From Nibrella saemangeumensis (GTDB lineage Bacteria; Bacteroidota; Bacteroidia; Cytophagales; Spirosomataceae): a stretch of DNA of 64,000 nucleotides. The position numbers and the translations under genes are program-made. This document shows positions 1-9,392 of this stretch, one piece after another (the first letter of the stretch is position 1; every line of letters begins with the position of its first letter). The stretch lies in the NCBI RefSeq assembly GCF_039541915.1, contig NZ_BAABHD010000023.1, positions 17,113 through 81,112 of the forward strand, given 5' to 3'. Under the pieces are notes generated by a model. That model did not search any database. It saw only the letters and a list, made by a program, of their open reading frames with translations, and was not told where the DNA came from.

Positions 1-1070
1 TGCAGGGCGCTGAAGATATGGAAGGACTGCGGAACCTGATCATCAGCGAAGGCATTGTGTGTCCGATTTCCGGCACCGCCAACTGGACCGAAGTCCGGCA
101 GTTTAACCTGATGTTCTCCACGCAGGTGGGCTCTGTGGCCGAAGATGCCAGCCTGATCTACCTCCGTCCAGAAACGGCGCAGGGTATCTTTGTCAACTTT
201 CTGAACGTGCAGAAGACCGGCCGGATGAAGATTCCGTTCGGTATTGCGCAGATTGGGAAGGCGTTCCGAAATGAGATCGTAGCGAGGCAGTTCACCTTCC
301 GGATGCGCGAGTTCGAGCAGATGGAGATGCAGTTCTTTGTCCGCCCCGGCACCGAAATGGACTGGTACGAGCGCTGGCGCGACACGCGGCTGAATTTCCA
401 CAAAGCCGTAGGTCTGCCGGCCGAAAAGCTGAAGTTCCACATCCACGAAAAACTGGCGCACTACGCCAACGCGGCTGTGGATATTGAGTATGAATTCCCG
501 TTCGGTTTCCGCGAGATTGAGGGTATCCACTCCCGCACCGACTTCGACCTGAAAAGTCACCAGGAACTGTCGCGGAAGAAGATGCAGTACTTCGATCCGG
601 AAATCAACCAGAATTACATTCCGTACGTAGTTGAAACCTCTGTCGGCGCCGACCGGTTGTTCCTGGCCGTGTTCTGCAACGCATATACCGAAGAAGTGGT
701 GGGCGAAGGCGACACGCAGAAAACGCGCACGTACCTGAAACTGCACCCGGCGCTGGCTCCGGTAAAAGCAGCCGTGTTCCCGCTGGTGCGCAAGGATGGG
801 CTGCCCGAAAAAGCGCAGCAGATTGTGAAGCAGCTCCGCAGCGAGTTCCGGGTTATTTACGAAGAACGCGACGCCATCGGTAAACGCTATACCCGGCAGG
901 ACCTCATCGGTACGCCGTTCTGCATCGCCGTCGACTATCAGACGCTGGAAGACGATACTGTGACCATCCGCTACCGCGACACCACCGAGCAGGTACGCGT
1001 ACCGATCAGCGAGCTGAAGCAGCGAATCGGCCACGACGTATCGATGGAGCGGATTCTGGAGAAGTTGTAG
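1..1070 (+). CDS. glyS: Glycyl-tRNA synthetase (5' partial)
   Basis: Class II glycyl-tRNA synthetase, which charges tRNA-Gly in the cytoplasm. The frame is already open at the window edge (codons in phase from base 3), so only about the last 355 residues are present; the family is roughly 490-510 residues in Bacteroidota, so motif 1 and the N-terminus lie outside. Visible are the class II motif 2 area (FRNEI near base 264, then REFEQME), motif 3 (ETSVGADR near base 633) and the C-terminal anticodon-binding domain (AVFPLVRKDG near base 771). This is the single-chain alpha2 type rather than the split alpha/beta type. The next gene starts 5 bases after the stop, which suggests co-transcription. 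Confidence 0.95.
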   Translation, partial: QGAEDMEGLRNLIISEGIVCPISGTANWTEVRQFNLMFSTQVGSVAEDASLIYLRPETAQGIFVNFLNVQKTGRMKIPFGIAQIGKAFRNEIVARQFTFRMREFEQMEMQFFVRPGTEMDWYERWRDTRLNFHKAVGLPAEKLKFHIHEKLAHYANAAVDIEYEFPFGFREIEGIHSRTDFDLKSHQELSRKKMQYFDPEINQNYIPYVVETSVGADRLFLAVFCNAYTEEVVGEGDTQKTRTYLKLHPALAPVKAAVFPLVRKDGLPEKAQQIVKQLRSEFRVIYEERDAIGKRYTRQDLIGTPFCIAVDYQTLEDDTVTIRYRDTTEQVRVPISELKQRIGHDVSMERILEKL

Positions 1071-1075
1071 TACAG

Positions 1076-1510
1076 ATGCACCTTATCCTCAAAACCCCCG
1101 TCAATCAACCCCTGCCCCAGGTCTGGGCTGGTTTCGACCGAAGCTTGTTCGAGAAGCTGAGTCCGCCGTTTCCGCCGGTGAACGTAGTCCGGTTTGATGG
1201 GTGCCGGAAAGGGGATGTGGTGCATCTGCAACTGAATTTTCTCCTGTTCCGGCAGGACTGGATCAGTGATATCACGGACCAGCAGGAAAGCCCCGACGAG
1301 ATCTATTTTATCGACGAAGGCCGCAAGCTTCCTTTTTTTCTCTCTTACTGGCGGCACCGTCACCGGCTGGTTCGCCGGGGCAGCCACACCGTCATTATCG
1401 ACGATATCAGGTACCGTACGCCAACGCGTCTGACCGACTGGTTATTATTCCCCCTCCTGTGGGCACAATTTGCCTACCGTAAGCCAATATACCGTCGCAT
1501 CTTCCGGTGA
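1076..1510 (+). CDS. SRPBCC-fold (START-like) small protein
   Basis: A 144-residue soluble protein resembling the SRPBCC/START-like ligand-binding family. The N-terminus MHLILKTPVNQPL followed by a helix (QVWAGFDRSLFEKL) and then strands rich in aromatic residues is typical. These proteins form a deep hydrophobic cavity; the ligand cannot be told from sequence. No signal peptide is seen, so it is probably cytosolic. It follows glyS after 5 bases and is probably read through from it. The basic C-terminus (YRKPIYRRIF) is unusual but has no assigned role. The fold assignment is by overall pattern only. Confidence 0.7.
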   Translation: MHLILKTPVNQPLPQVWAGFDRSLFEKLSPPFPPVNVVRFDGCRKGDVVHLQLNFLLFRQDWISDITDQQESPDEIYFIDEGRKLPFFLSYWRHRHRLVRRGSHTVIIDDIRYRTPTRLTDWLLFPLLWAQFAYRKPIYRRIFR

Positions 1511-1548
1511 AGCATAGCCGAAGCGGGTACTTTTTCGGTTTTTTCTCC

Positions 1549-1556
1549 TATTTTTG
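1549..1556 (+). promoter_or_regulatory. Bacteroidota -7 promoter element
   Basis: TATTTTTG matches the TAnnTTTG -7 consensus used by the primary sigma factor of Bacteroidota. It lies 40 bases before the ATG at 1597 and so supports that start for the symporter rather than the TTG at 1579. Confidence 0.55.
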
Positions 1557-1596
1557 TTAGGATTCCACTAGTCTTTTATTGTTTTTTCTCAATTGG

Positions 1597-2847
1597 ATGA
1601 AATTCAACATCACCACCAAAATCGTGCTTGGCTTTGTGCTGGGTGTCATTTTCGGTCAGATTTTATACGCTACCACCGATGCTGCAACGGCTGCTTCGGT
1701 AGGAGATAAGTTCCAGATCATCAGCAAAGTATTTTTAAAGCTCATCAAAATGATTGTAGGCCCACTGGTGTTTACAACGCTCGTGGTGGGTATTGCCAAG
1801 CTCGGCGACTTCAAAGCGGTAGGTCGCATTGGCCTAAAGACGCTGGGTTACTTTTATTTCGCCACTATTTTATCCCTGACCATCGGTCTGGTGGTGGTGA
1901 ACATTACCCGACCGGGCGAAATTCAGAGCTGGCCACGCCCGGCGGCCGGTACCAGTGTGGGTATCGAAGGCAAAAAACTGAACAGCATTGAAGAGTTTAT
2001 CCTGCATATTTTCCCGGATAGCGCGTTCCGGGCGCTGGCCGAAAATGAAATTCTTCAGATCGTAGTCTTTGCCTTGTTCTTCGGGGTAGCGCTGGGGGCC
2101 ATCGGCGAAAAAGGCAAAAACATCATGAAGGCGCTGGACTCCCTCAGCGAGATTGTCTTTAAGATGGTCGGCTACGTGATGCAACTGGCTCCATACGCCG
2201 TACTCGGAGCGATGACGGCCGTTGTTGCCGCCAAAGGCTTAGGCATCCTGATTTCCTATGCCTACCTGCTGGTGTGTTTTTTTGGCGGATTACTCTTTTT
2301 TGTATTCGTCATCCTGGCCGGCATCTGCGCGGTCATCGGCATTCCGTTCTTCAAGCTGATGGCGCAGATCAAAGACGCGCTCCTGCTTTCGTTTAGTACG
2401 GCCAGTTCGGAAGCCTCGCTGCCCCAGCAGATTAAAGCCCTCGAGGAGTTCGGGATCTCCCCGCGCATTATTGGCTTTGTGCTGCCGCTGGGGTATTCGT
2501 TCAACCTCGACGGCTCCATGATGTACATGACCTTCGCCACGGGCTTTCTGGCACAGGCGTATGGCGTCTCGCTAACGCTTCAGCAGCAGATCGTGATGCT
2601 GCTGACGCTAATGGTGACATCTAAAGGCATTGCGGGGGTACCGAGGGCGTCGCTGGTGGTGATTGCCGGAACCATGGCCATGTTTGACCTGCCGGTTGAA
2701 GGGCTGGCCCTGATCCTGGGTATTGACCCCTTCCTGGACATGGGGCGTTCGGCCACGAGCGTGGCCGGGAATGCCGTAGCTACGTGTATCATCTCCAAGT
2801 GGGAAGGCGACAAACAGCCTACGCCGGAGGAACAGATTACGGCATAA
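1597..2847 (+). CDS. Dicarboxylate/amino acid:cation symporter (DAACS family)
   Basis: Inner-membrane sodium- or proton-coupled symporter of the GltP/DctA/DAACS family, importing glutamate, aspartate or C4-dicarboxylates. About 416 residues, the usual family length. The hairpin-loop serine-rich motif appears as STASSEASLP near base 2397, and the substrate/cation site as SFNLDGSMMYM near base 2500. The start is taken as ATG 1597 (MKFNITTKIVLGF), because the in-frame TTG at 1579 would add six residues and sits closer to the -7 box. It stands alone, with a 97-base gap to the next gene. Glutamate versus dicarboxylate specificity cannot be decided here. Confidence 0.92.
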   Translation: MKFNITTKIVLGFVLGVIFGQILYATTDAATAASVGDKFQIISKVFLKLIKMIVGPLVFTTLVVGIAKLGDFKAVGRIGLKTLGYFYFATILSLTIGLVVVNITRPGEIQSWPRPAAGTSVGIEGKKLNSIEEFILHIFPDSAFRALAENEILQIVVFALFFGVALGAIGEKGKNIMKALDSLSEIVFKMVGYVMQLAPYAVLGAMTAVVAAKGLGILISYAYLLVCFFGGLLFFVFVILAGICAVIGIPFFKLMAQIKDALLLSFSTASSEASLPQQIKALEEFGISPRIIGFVLPLGYSFNLDGSMMYMTFATGFLAQAYGVSLTLQQQIVMLLTLMVTSKGIAGVPRASLVVIAGTMAMFDLPVEGLALILGIDPFLDMGRSATSVAGNAVATCIISKWEGDKQPTPEEQITA

Positions 2848-2944
2848 AGGATATTTGGGCGTTTGCTTGTGTTTATTGGGTCGAATATGTAGGTTGGTAG
2901 CTGATTCCTAACTGTTTTACTTCACTTAACCGTTATCTACCGCC

Positions 2945-3382
2945 ATGGCACAACAGGCAATTCTTGAACCCGAACTGGCCCCTTATTTCACCGACAAAGC
3001 GCCGTTCCAGATTCCCCTTAATTTCCGGGAAGGCTTCGTTAAATACTGGCCTATTGTCTCCCTGGTTTTACTGCTCATAGGGCTACCAGCTATCCTGGCG
3101 TTTCTGGGACTCGGTACGCTTTTTATGCCGGCATCCTTTATGGGTGGCGTCAGCGTCGGCATGATGTACAGCATTACCATGATCCTGGCCATTGTTAGTT
3201 TTGTGTTGTCTGCCCTTGCCCTGCCCGGCCTGTTCAACCGGAAACGTCAGGGTTGGGTATTCAGCTATTACGCTCAGATGATCAGCCTGGTTTCGTCCGT
3301 GCTATCGATCAGTGTGTTTGGTATTGTATTCGGTTTGTTGTGGCTGCTGCTCCTGTTCCAGGTTCGCAATTACTATAACTAA
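2945..3382 (+). CDS. Small integral membrane protein, unknown function
   Basis: A 145-residue protein with a hydrophilic N-terminus of about 32 residues (AQQAILEPELAPYF) followed by about four hydrophobic segments (near residues 35-58, 68-95, 105-120 and 122-142). No signal peptide and no motif that I recognise. The downstream terminator closes the transcript, so it is probably monocistronic. It resembles conserved hypothetical membrane proteins of Cytophagales, but no function should be inferred. Confidence 0.8.
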   Translation: MAQQAILEPELAPYFTDKAPFQIPLNFREGFVKYWPIVSLVLLLIGLPAILAFLGLGTLFMPASFMGGVSVGMMYSITMILAIVSFVLSALALPGLFNRKRQGWVFSYYAQMISLVSSVLSISVFGIVFGLLWLLLLFQVRNYYN

Positions 3383-3402
3383 CTACAGCTACCCCTTTTC
3401 GG

Positions 3403-3443
3403 AACAGGCTACTGCCGCAAAACGGCAGTAGCCTGTTTGTTTT
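3403..3443 (+). terminator. Intrinsic terminator
   Basis: A 15-bp perfect stem (3403-3417 with 3423-3437, loop CAAAA) followed by TGTTTTAG closes the transcript of the small membrane protein. Confidence 0.85.
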
Positions 3444-3523
3444 AGTAAAACATTTGTTTGCGACCGTTTATATACCCGCCGTACTCTTTATCATAATCTT
3501 TAGCTTACCACCGGAACTGTTAG

Positions 3524-3531
3524 TAATTTTG
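3524..3531 (+). promoter_or_regulatory. Bacteroidota -7 promoter element
   Basis: TAATTTTG is a perfect TAnnTTTG match 22 bases before the ATG of the ABC exporter ATPase at 3553, implying a leader of roughly 15 bases. Confidence 0.6.
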
Positions 3532-3552
3532 ACATAATCAGTTCTTAACCGC

Positions 3553-4467
3553 ATGAACATCTTAGAAACCCGCCACATTGTCAAACAGTACGCCCAGCAC
3601 CGGGCCCTCGACGATGTCAGCCTGATGGTTCCCAAAGGCAGCATCTTCGGCCTGCTTGGTCCCAACGGTGCCGGCAAAACTTCGCTCATCCGCATCATTA
3701 ACCAGATTACCGGCCCCGACGAAGGGGAAGTCATTTTCGACGGGCAGCCGCTGCACCCGGATCATATCCGGAGAATCGGCTACCTGCCCGAAGAACGCGG
3801 ACTGTATAAGAAGATGAAAGTAGGCGAGCAGCTACTGTACCTGGCGCAATTAAAGGGTCTGTCAGAGAAGCAGGCGATGGAGAAGCTGAAAATCTGGTTT
3901 ACCAAATTCGACATCAAAACCTGGTGGACGAAACAGGTAGAAGACCTCTCCAAAGGCATGCAGCAGAAGATCCAGTTTGTGGCTACAGTACTGCACGAAC
4001 CGGACCTGGTAATCCTGGATGAACCCTTCTCCGGCTTCGACCCGATCAATGCCAACCTGATCAAAGACGAAATTCTGGAACTGCGCGAAAAAGGCAGCAC
4101 CATCATCTTCTCCACCCATCGGATGGAGTCCGTTGAAGAACTCTGCGACTATATCGCGCTCATCAACCGTTCGCACAAGGTGCTGGATGGCCCCAAGAAA
4201 GCCATCAAAGAGCAGTTCAAAACTCATACCTACCATGTAGAGTACCAGGGCAGTCTGGCGGATCTGCCGCCGGCCTTCGCCGTAATCGACACGCGCCAAC
4301 TGGAGGATAACTTTGTCCGCGCCGACATCCGCATTCCGCCCGATGCGGCCGTCAACGACCTCGTCCGGCTCCTGATCGACCGCGTCACGGTTCGTGCTTT
4401 CGGGGAAAACATCCCTAGTATGAACGACATCTTTATCAAAGCGGTCGGCGAAGTACCTACTACTTAA
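3553..4467 (+). CDS. ABC exporter ATP-binding subunit (NatA-like)
   Basis: A 304-residue ATPase of an ABC-2 type exporter. Walker A GPNGAGKTS is at about residues 36-44, the signature LSKGMQQK at about 135-142, and Walker B LVILDEPFSG at about 155-164. The C-terminal ~85 residues form the extra domain (DUF4162 type) common in NatA and CcmA-like ATPases. The membrane partner is the next gene 82 bases downstream on the same strand. NatAB systems extrude sodium or act in drug efflux in other bacteria; substrate is unknown here. The intervening gap holds an inverted repeat (4473-4532). Confidence 0.9.
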   Translation: MNILETRHIVKQYAQHRALDDVSLMVPKGSIFGLLGPNGAGKTSLIRIINQITGPDEGEVIFDGQPLHPDHIRRIGYLPEERGLYKKMKVGEQLLYLAQLKGLSEKQAMEKLKIWFTKFDIKTWWTKQVEDLSKGMQQKIQFVATVLHEPDLVILDEPFSGFDPINANLIKDEILELREKGSTIIFSTHRMESVEELCDYIALINRSHKVLDGPKKAIKEQFKTHTYHVEYQGSLADLPPAFAVIDTRQLEDNFVRADIRIPPDAAVNDLVRLLIDRVTVRAFGENIPSMNDIFIKAVGEVPTT

Positions 4468-4472
4468 TTTGC

Positions 4473-4532
4473 GAATGATTGAATGAACGAATTGCTTCCG
4501 CGTAACTCACTCATTCAATAATTCAATCATTC
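4473..4532. repeat. Word-type inverted repeat between natA-like and natB-like genes
   Basis: GAATGATTGAA at 4473-4483 is the exact reverse complement of TTCAATCATTC at 4522-4532, and both arms sit inside runs of the word GAATGA/TCATTC. It lies between two genes expected to be co-transcribed, so it may form a hairpin that tunes the amount of the permease transcript. It belongs to a set of similar intergenic palindromes in this window (see findings). Confidence 0.7.
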
Positions 4533-4549
4533 ATTCACTCATTACCCCC

Positions 4550-5896
4550 ATGAAAATCATATTCCTCATCCTCAAACGCGAATACCTAGTGCGCGTCCGG
4601 AAGAAGTCCTTTATTGTGATGACGATTCTGGGCCCTTTACTCATTTTTGGCTTCTACGCTTTTGTGGGCTGGGCCGCTGTCAGTTCCATCGAGCAGAAGA
4701 AAGTTGATGTAATTGATGAAAGCGGTCTGTTCAAAAATAAGCTGGAAGACACCAAATCGCTCTCGTTCACCTATCCCGAAAGCACCTTTCAGCAAGCCAA
4801 GGCCAAGTTCCTGAGCAGCAAGCGGGATGTGCTGGTGCATATTCCGGAGAACGTGGTTGATCAGCCTAAAAACGTGCAGATGTTCGCCGAAAAGGGGGTC
4901 AGCCTGGAACTGAAAAGCAGCATCGAGCGGGCTATCGAAAAGGAGATTGAAAGCATCAAACTGACCCAGGCCGGCATTACCCGTAAGGTGTTGCAGGACG
5001 CCAAGGTAAACGTCGACTCCGAAACCATCAGCCTGAGCGAAGAAGGCGAGAAAACCAGCAGTGCGGGCGCAGCCACCATCATCGGCGGTATCTGTGCCTT
5101 TCTGATCTATATCTCGGTATTTGTGTACGGCACGCAGGTGATGCGGGGGGTAATGGAAGAAAAAACCAGCCGCATTGTCGAGGTCATTATCTCGTCGGTA
5201 AAGCCCTTCCAGTTGATGATGGGTAAGATCATTGGTGTCGCGCTGGTCGGACTGACCCAGTTCACCCTTTGGATTGTGCTCACCATTGCGCTGACGTCGC
5301 TCGGTACCACTATTTTTGGCCCTCGCTTTGCCCAGCAGCGGGCGCAGACAGTGATGGCTACCCAGCCAGGTATGCAGCAGCAGATGCAGGAAGGCGGGGA
5401 CAACGCGGTGACGCAAACCCAGACGACTGAAGACAACCCTATAGCAGATGTAATGAAGGCCATCAAAAGCCTGAATCTGCCCATGATCATCGCCTGTTTC
5501 CTGTTCTACTTCCTGGGCGGCTACCTGCTCTACAGCGCCCTGTTTGGCGCCGTTGGGGCGGCCGTCGACAACGAAACAGAGGTGCAGCAGTTTATGCTGC
5601 CCATTACGCTGCCCGTTATCTTTTCGTTCATTATCGCCCAGTTTGTGCTGCGTGACCCCAACGGTAGCCTGGCGTTCTGGACCTCCATGATTCCGTTTAC
5701 CTCACCCATTATCATGATGGTGCGCATACCCATGGGCGTACCGGGCTGGGAACTGGCCCTGTCTATGATTCTGCTGGTGCTGGGGTTTGTCGGCACCACC
5801 TGGCTGGCGGCCCGCATCTACCGCGTCGGTATTCTGATGTACGGCAAGAAGGTAAGCTACCGGGAGTTGTCGAAATGGATATTTTATAATGCGTAG
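4550..5896 (+). CDS. ABC-2 type exporter permease (NatB-like)
   Basis: A 448-residue membrane subunit pairing with the preceding ATPase. One N-terminal membrane segment (about residues 22-45) is followed by a periplasmic domain of about 130 residues and then five to six C-terminal membrane segments (from about residue 175), the NatB/YhaP arrangement. A Gln/Met-rich insert (AQQRAQTVMATQPGMQQQMQ) sits near residue 270, in the loop before the last four helices. The -82 base spacing and shared direction support a two-gene operon closed by the hairpin at 5923. Substrate not predictable. Confidence 0.9.
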   Translation: MKIIFLILKREYLVRVRKKSFIVMTILGPLLIFGFYAFVGWAAVSSIEQKKVDVIDESGLFKNKLEDTKSLSFTYPESTFQQAKAKFLSSKRDVLVHIPENVVDQPKNVQMFAEKGVSLELKSSIERAIEKEIESIKLTQAGITRKVLQDAKVNVDSETISLSEEGEKTSSAGAATIIGGICAFLIYISVFVYGTQVMRGVMEEKTSRIVEVIISSVKPFQLMMGKIIGVALVGLTQFTLWIVLTIALTSLGTTIFGPRFAQQRAQTVMATQPGMQQQMQEGGDNAVTQTQTTEDNPIADVMKAIKSLNLPMIIACFLFYFLGGYLLYSALFGAVGAAVDNETEVQQFMLPITLPVIFSFIIAQFVLRDPNGSLAFWTSMIPFTSPIIMMVRIPMGVPGWELALSMILLVLGFVGTTWLAARIYRVGILMYGKKVSYRELSKWIFYNA

Positions 5897-5922
5897 TACT
5901 GGCGCTTAACAACTTTTAACAG

Positions 5923-5950
5923 CCCGTCCGGCCCCGGACGGGTTTTATTT
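5923..5950 (+). terminator. Intrinsic terminator
   Basis: CCCGTCCG (5923-5930) pairs with CGGACGGG (5935-5942) across a 4-base loop, followed by TTTTATTTT. It ends the ABC exporter transcript. Confidence 0.85.
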
Positions 5951-5953
5951 TGC

Positions 5954-5961
5954 TAATTTTG
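5954..5961 (+). promoter_or_regulatory. Bacteroidota -7 promoter element
   Basis: TAATTTTG, a perfect TAnnTTTG, directly follows the ABC exporter terminator and precedes the DUF2723 gene start at 6021 by 60 bases. Confidence 0.6.
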
Positions 5962-6020
5962 GCCTTGTAAAAAAGTCAGACTTCAGCAATTCTCTATTTT
6001 CTTCAACCTACTTATCTAAT

Positions 6021-8975
6021 ATGCAGTCGTACAAACGCTTGAATACCCTGACTGGCTGGGCAGTCTTTGCGGTGGCGTTGCTTACCTATGCCTTAACCGT
6101 TGAGCGCACCGCCAGCTTCTGGGATTGTGGCGAATTTATTGCGTGTTCGTTCAAACTACAGGTACCCCACCCGCCCGGTGCACCGTTCTTTCTGCTGCTG
6201 GGCCGTATCTTTTCTCTTTTTGCCTTAGGCGATGTAACACAAGTAGCGTTCTGGGTAAATATGGTATCGGTGGTAGCTAGTGCCTTCACCATTCTGTTCC
6301 TGTTCTGGACCATTACCATGCTCGCCGAGAAGCTGCTGAATAGAGCAGAAGACACCTACTCGACCGCCGATACCCTGATCCTGCTGGGTACGGGTGCGGT
6401 AGGCTCCCTGGTGTATACCTTCTCGGATACGTTCTGGTTCTCGGCGGTCGAAGCGGAAGTGTACGGCCTGTCGTCGTTTTTTACGGCCATTGTGGTGTGG
6501 GCGGCTTTCCGCTGGGAGCGGATTGAGGACGAAGCTGCGGCCAACCGCTGGCTGCTGCTGATTGCCTACCTCACGGGTCTGTCGATCGGCGTCCACCTGC
6601 TGAACCTGGTTACCCTGCCGGCGCTGGCCCTGCTGTATTACTACAAGAAGTATCAGAAAATCACCTTTTGGGGTGGTGCGCTGGCCTTTGGTGCCGGTAT
6701 GGTCATTCTGGGGATCATCAACTCCGGTATTATTCCCGGCCTGCCCAGTGCCGCCTTTGTGGTAGAGCGGCTGTTTGTCAACACCTTTGGTCTGCCGTTC
6801 AACGTTGGTACCATTTTCTTTACCATCCTGTTCATTGGGGCGCTGGTGTACGGCATTATCTGGTCGGCCCGCCGGCAGCGGGTGATCCTGAACACGGCAC
6901 TGCTGGCCCTGGCGTTTGTGCTGATCGGCTATGCGTCGTATATCCAGGTGCTGGTGCGGTCGGGCTTTAACCCGCCCATCAACGAAAACAACCCGAGCGA
7001 TGCGCTGAACTTTATCTCCTACCTGAAACGGGAGCAGTACGGCAGCCGGTCGCTGCTATACGGTCCCATCTTTACGGGCCGGCCGATTGACCAGAAGCGC
7101 GGAGAGCCCATCTACCGGAAGTCGGGGAGTAAATATGTGGTATACGACTACAAACCCGTATACGAATATGAGCCGAAAGATCAGATGCTCTTCCCGCGTA
7201 TTTACAGTACCCAGCCGGGCCACACGCAACTTTACCGGCAGATGCTGAACATTCCGGAAGGGAAAAAGCCGACCATGGGCGATAACCTGGAGTTCCTGTT
7301 CAGCTACCAGCTCGGGCATATGTGGTGGCGGTACCTGATGTGGAATTTTACGGGTCGGGAGAGCGACGAAGAAGGGGCCGGCTATCTGCTGCCCTGGTCG
7401 TCGGACAGCAACGTACCCGATTTGATGAAGGACAATAAGGCCCGCGATAACTTTTACATGCTGCCGTTCCTGCTGGGCCTGCTGGGGATTGTCTTCCAGT
7501 ATTTCCGCCGTCGGCGCGATTTCCTGATTGTGGCGCTGCTGTTCTTCTTTACGGGTATTGCGCTGCAGATCTTCCTGAACTCGCCCCCTACCGAACCCCG
7601 CGAACGGGACTATATTTACGTAGCGTCGTTCTATTTCTTTGCCGTTTGGGTCGGATTAGGGGTCATGGCGATTGCGGAAGGACTGCGTAATTCGCTGAAA
7701 AGCGATCTGATGCGGAATGGGCTGGTTACCTGCCTGTGTCTGCTGGTGCCGGTGATGATGGCCGCCAAAAGCTGGGATAACCACGACCGCTCGGATCGCT
7801 ACCACTCCGTCGATTTTGCCAGGAATCTGCTCAATTCCTGCGCGCCCAACGCCATACTTTTTGTGGGGGGTGACAACGATACCTTCCCGCTCTGGTACGC
7901 GCAGGAGGTAGAAGGCTTCCGGACCGACGTTCGCGTGTGTAACCTCAGCCTGCTGGGTACCGACTGGTATATCCAGCAGATGAAGCGCCGGACCTACCAG
8001 TCTGAAGCCCTGCCGATCTCGCTGGAGTTCGACCAGTTCATCACCGGCAAGAACGATATTGTTCCGTTCTACGAAATCGCAGCTGTAAAGAACGGGATTA
8101 ACCTGAAGGAGTATATCAGCCTGATTAAGCAGAGCAGTCCGGCGGTGCAGGTACCCCTCACCACGGGTGATATGACCAGCATCATGCCGTCGTCGGTGCT
8201 GTTCCTGCCTATCGACAAAGCGGCTGTGGAAAAGGCCAACTTTTTACCGGCCTCGCTGCGTCCGTACGTGAAAGACACGCTGCAGTGGACCATCGGCAAG
8301 AACGATCTGTACAAGCCGGACCTGATCATGCTCGACATCATTGCCAACAACAACTGGCAGCGGCCGATCTACTTCTCGACCACGCTGGCCTCGCAGAACT
8401 ACCTGAGCCTGAAAGACCATATGCAGTTGGAAGGCTACGCGTACCGCCTGATGCCGGTGGGTGTGCAGGGCGCAGCTGACGGTTTTGTCAACTCGGACAT
8501 TATGTACGAGAACATGATGAAGAAAACCTTCTGGCGCGAACTGGACAATCCGAACTCGTATTACGATGAAACGTATAAAGGGTCGCCGGTTATTTCGGCC
8601 CGCATCGCGTTCTTCCGGCTGGCCGACCAGCTTATCCGGGAGGAGAAGAAAGACAAAGCCCGAGAGGTGCTGAATTATTCGCTGAAAGTGATTCCGGACA
8701 ACAGTATTCCATTTGACCAGGTATCGGCCAATTACGTGCGGTTCCTGTTTGCCGTGGGCGAAAACAAAAAAGCGCTGGAAATTGCGGATGTCATTGCCAA
8801 ACGCGCCGACCAGAACCTGACCTACCTGCAGCAGACCGGCCACCGCTGGGGCGATACCAACGCCGACCTGTACAGCCTGCAAACTATTACGGAGGCCTGT
8901 AAAGAAGCCAACCAGGCAGCAGCCGCCAGCAAGTACGACGCGATCTTCCAGAAGCACATCAACGCGCTGGGGTAA
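6021..8975 (+). CDS. DUF2723 family large membrane protein (GT117-like)
   Basis: A 984-residue polytopic protein. The N-terminus has the DUF2723 signature (TASFWDCGEFIACSFKLQ near residue 32, then HPPGAPFFLLLGR), followed by about ten membrane segments to near residue 560. DUF2723 proteins are related to GT-C glycosyltransferases (PMT-like) and are very common in Bacteroidota, suggesting lipid-linked sugar transfer on the periplasmic face; the C-terminal ~400 residues are soluble and end with a TPR-like helical part. WDCGEF supplies the acidic residues expected for catalysis. Glycosyl transfer is family-level inference. Monocistronic, between terminators at 5923 and 9074. Confidence 0.9.
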   Translation: MQSYKRLNTLTGWAVFAVALLTYALTVERTASFWDCGEFIACSFKLQVPHPPGAPFFLLLGRIFSLFALGDVTQVAFWVNMVSVVASAFTILFLFWTITMLAEKLLNRAEDTYSTADTLILLGTGAVGSLVYTFSDTFWFSAVEAEVYGLSSFFTAIVVWAAFRWERIEDEAAANRWLLLIAYLTGLSIGVHLLNLVTLPALALLYYYKKYQKITFWGGALAFGAGMVILGIINSGIIPGLPSAAFVVERLFVNTFGLPFNVGTIFFTILFIGALVYGIIWSARRQRVILNTALLALAFVLIGYASYIQVLVRSGFNPPINENNPSDALNFISYLKREQYGSRSLLYGPIFTGRPIDQKRGEPIYRKSGSKYVVYDYKPVYEYEPKDQMLFPRIYSTQPGHTQLYRQMLNIPEGKKPTMGDNLEFLFSYQLGHMWWRYLMWNFTGRESDEEGAGYLLPWSSDSNVPDLMKDNKARDNFYMLPFLLGLLGIVFQYFRRRRDFLIVALLFFFTGIALQIFLNSPPTEPRERDYIYVASFYFFAVWVGLGVMAIAEGLRNSLKSDLMRNGLVTCLCLLVPVMMAAKSWDNHDRSDRYHSVDFARNLLNSCAPNAILFVGGDNDTFPLWYAQEVEGFRTDVRVCNLSLLGTDWYIQQMKRRTYQSEALPISLEFDQFITGKNDIVPFYEIAAVKNGINLKEYISLIKQSSPAVQVPLTTGDMTSIMPSSVLFLPIDKAAVEKANFLPASLRPYVKDTLQWTIGKNDLYKPDLIMLDIIANNNWQRPIYFSTTLASQNYLSLKDHMQLEGYAYRLMPVGVQGAADGFVNSDIMYENMMKKTFWRELDNPNSYYDETYKGSPVISARIAFFRLADQLIREEKKDKAREVLNYSLKVIPDNSIPFDQVSANYVRFLFAVGENKKALEIADVIAKRADQNLTYLQQTGHRWGDTNADLYSLQTITEACKEANQAAAASKYDAIFQKHINALG

Positions 8976-9392
8976 TGTAAAGCGGATTTGCATCGCACCG
9001 GCGCCCCGGTCCGTTTCAGACGCGGCATTGGTGTACAACGGATTTGTAATCCGTTATCTACCCGGTTTGAAAAAACAGGCAACAAAAGCTCCCAAACCTT
9101 CGGAGTCTTTTGTTGCCTGTTTTTTTTACCAGCCCACTGCTTTAGCTGTGGGACACTCATGCCCGGATACGTGGCGGATTAACCGTTTTAACGGTTTACG
9201 CAACCATAAACCGTTGAAACGGTTAGCCGGGAATACACCTCCTTTGCCGGCCCCACCGCTGAAGCGGTGGGCTAATTGGTACTAACCCGCCCAATTACCT
9301 TGCTTCGACTATCGTTCAATGTGATTATATACAAGCTATTGACCCTGCCTCTTTAATATGATAGTCAGGCTATTCTGTACCGGTAGACGCGG
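8976..9392. other. Gene-free 417 bases rich in small palindromes (REP-like) and one terminator
   Basis: No credible gene is seen here. The stretch holds a terminator (9074-9127) and several separate short perfect or near-perfect hairpins: AACGGATTTGTAATCCGTT at 9037-9055, 9133-9152 (CCCAC.GC/GC.GTGGG arms), AACCGTTTTAACGGTT at 9181-9196, 9209-9224 (AACCGTT/AACGGTT arms) and CCCACCGCTGAAGCGGTGGG at 9252-9271. The dense mix of unrelated small hairpins between genes is typical of REP-like elements mobilised by RAYT transposases, though no such transposase is in the window. Confidence 0.6.
9074..9127 (+). terminator. Intrinsic terminator
   Basis: AACAGGCAACAAAAG (9074-9088) pairs with CTTTTGTTGCCTGTT (9107-9121) across an 18-base loop that itself can pair, followed by seven T. 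It ends the DUF2723 transcript. Confidence 0.9.

Noticed and set aside
8244..9038. 264-codon minus-strand ORF opposite the DUF2723 gene end
   Set aside because: Overlaps a well supported gene and has no motif or start context.
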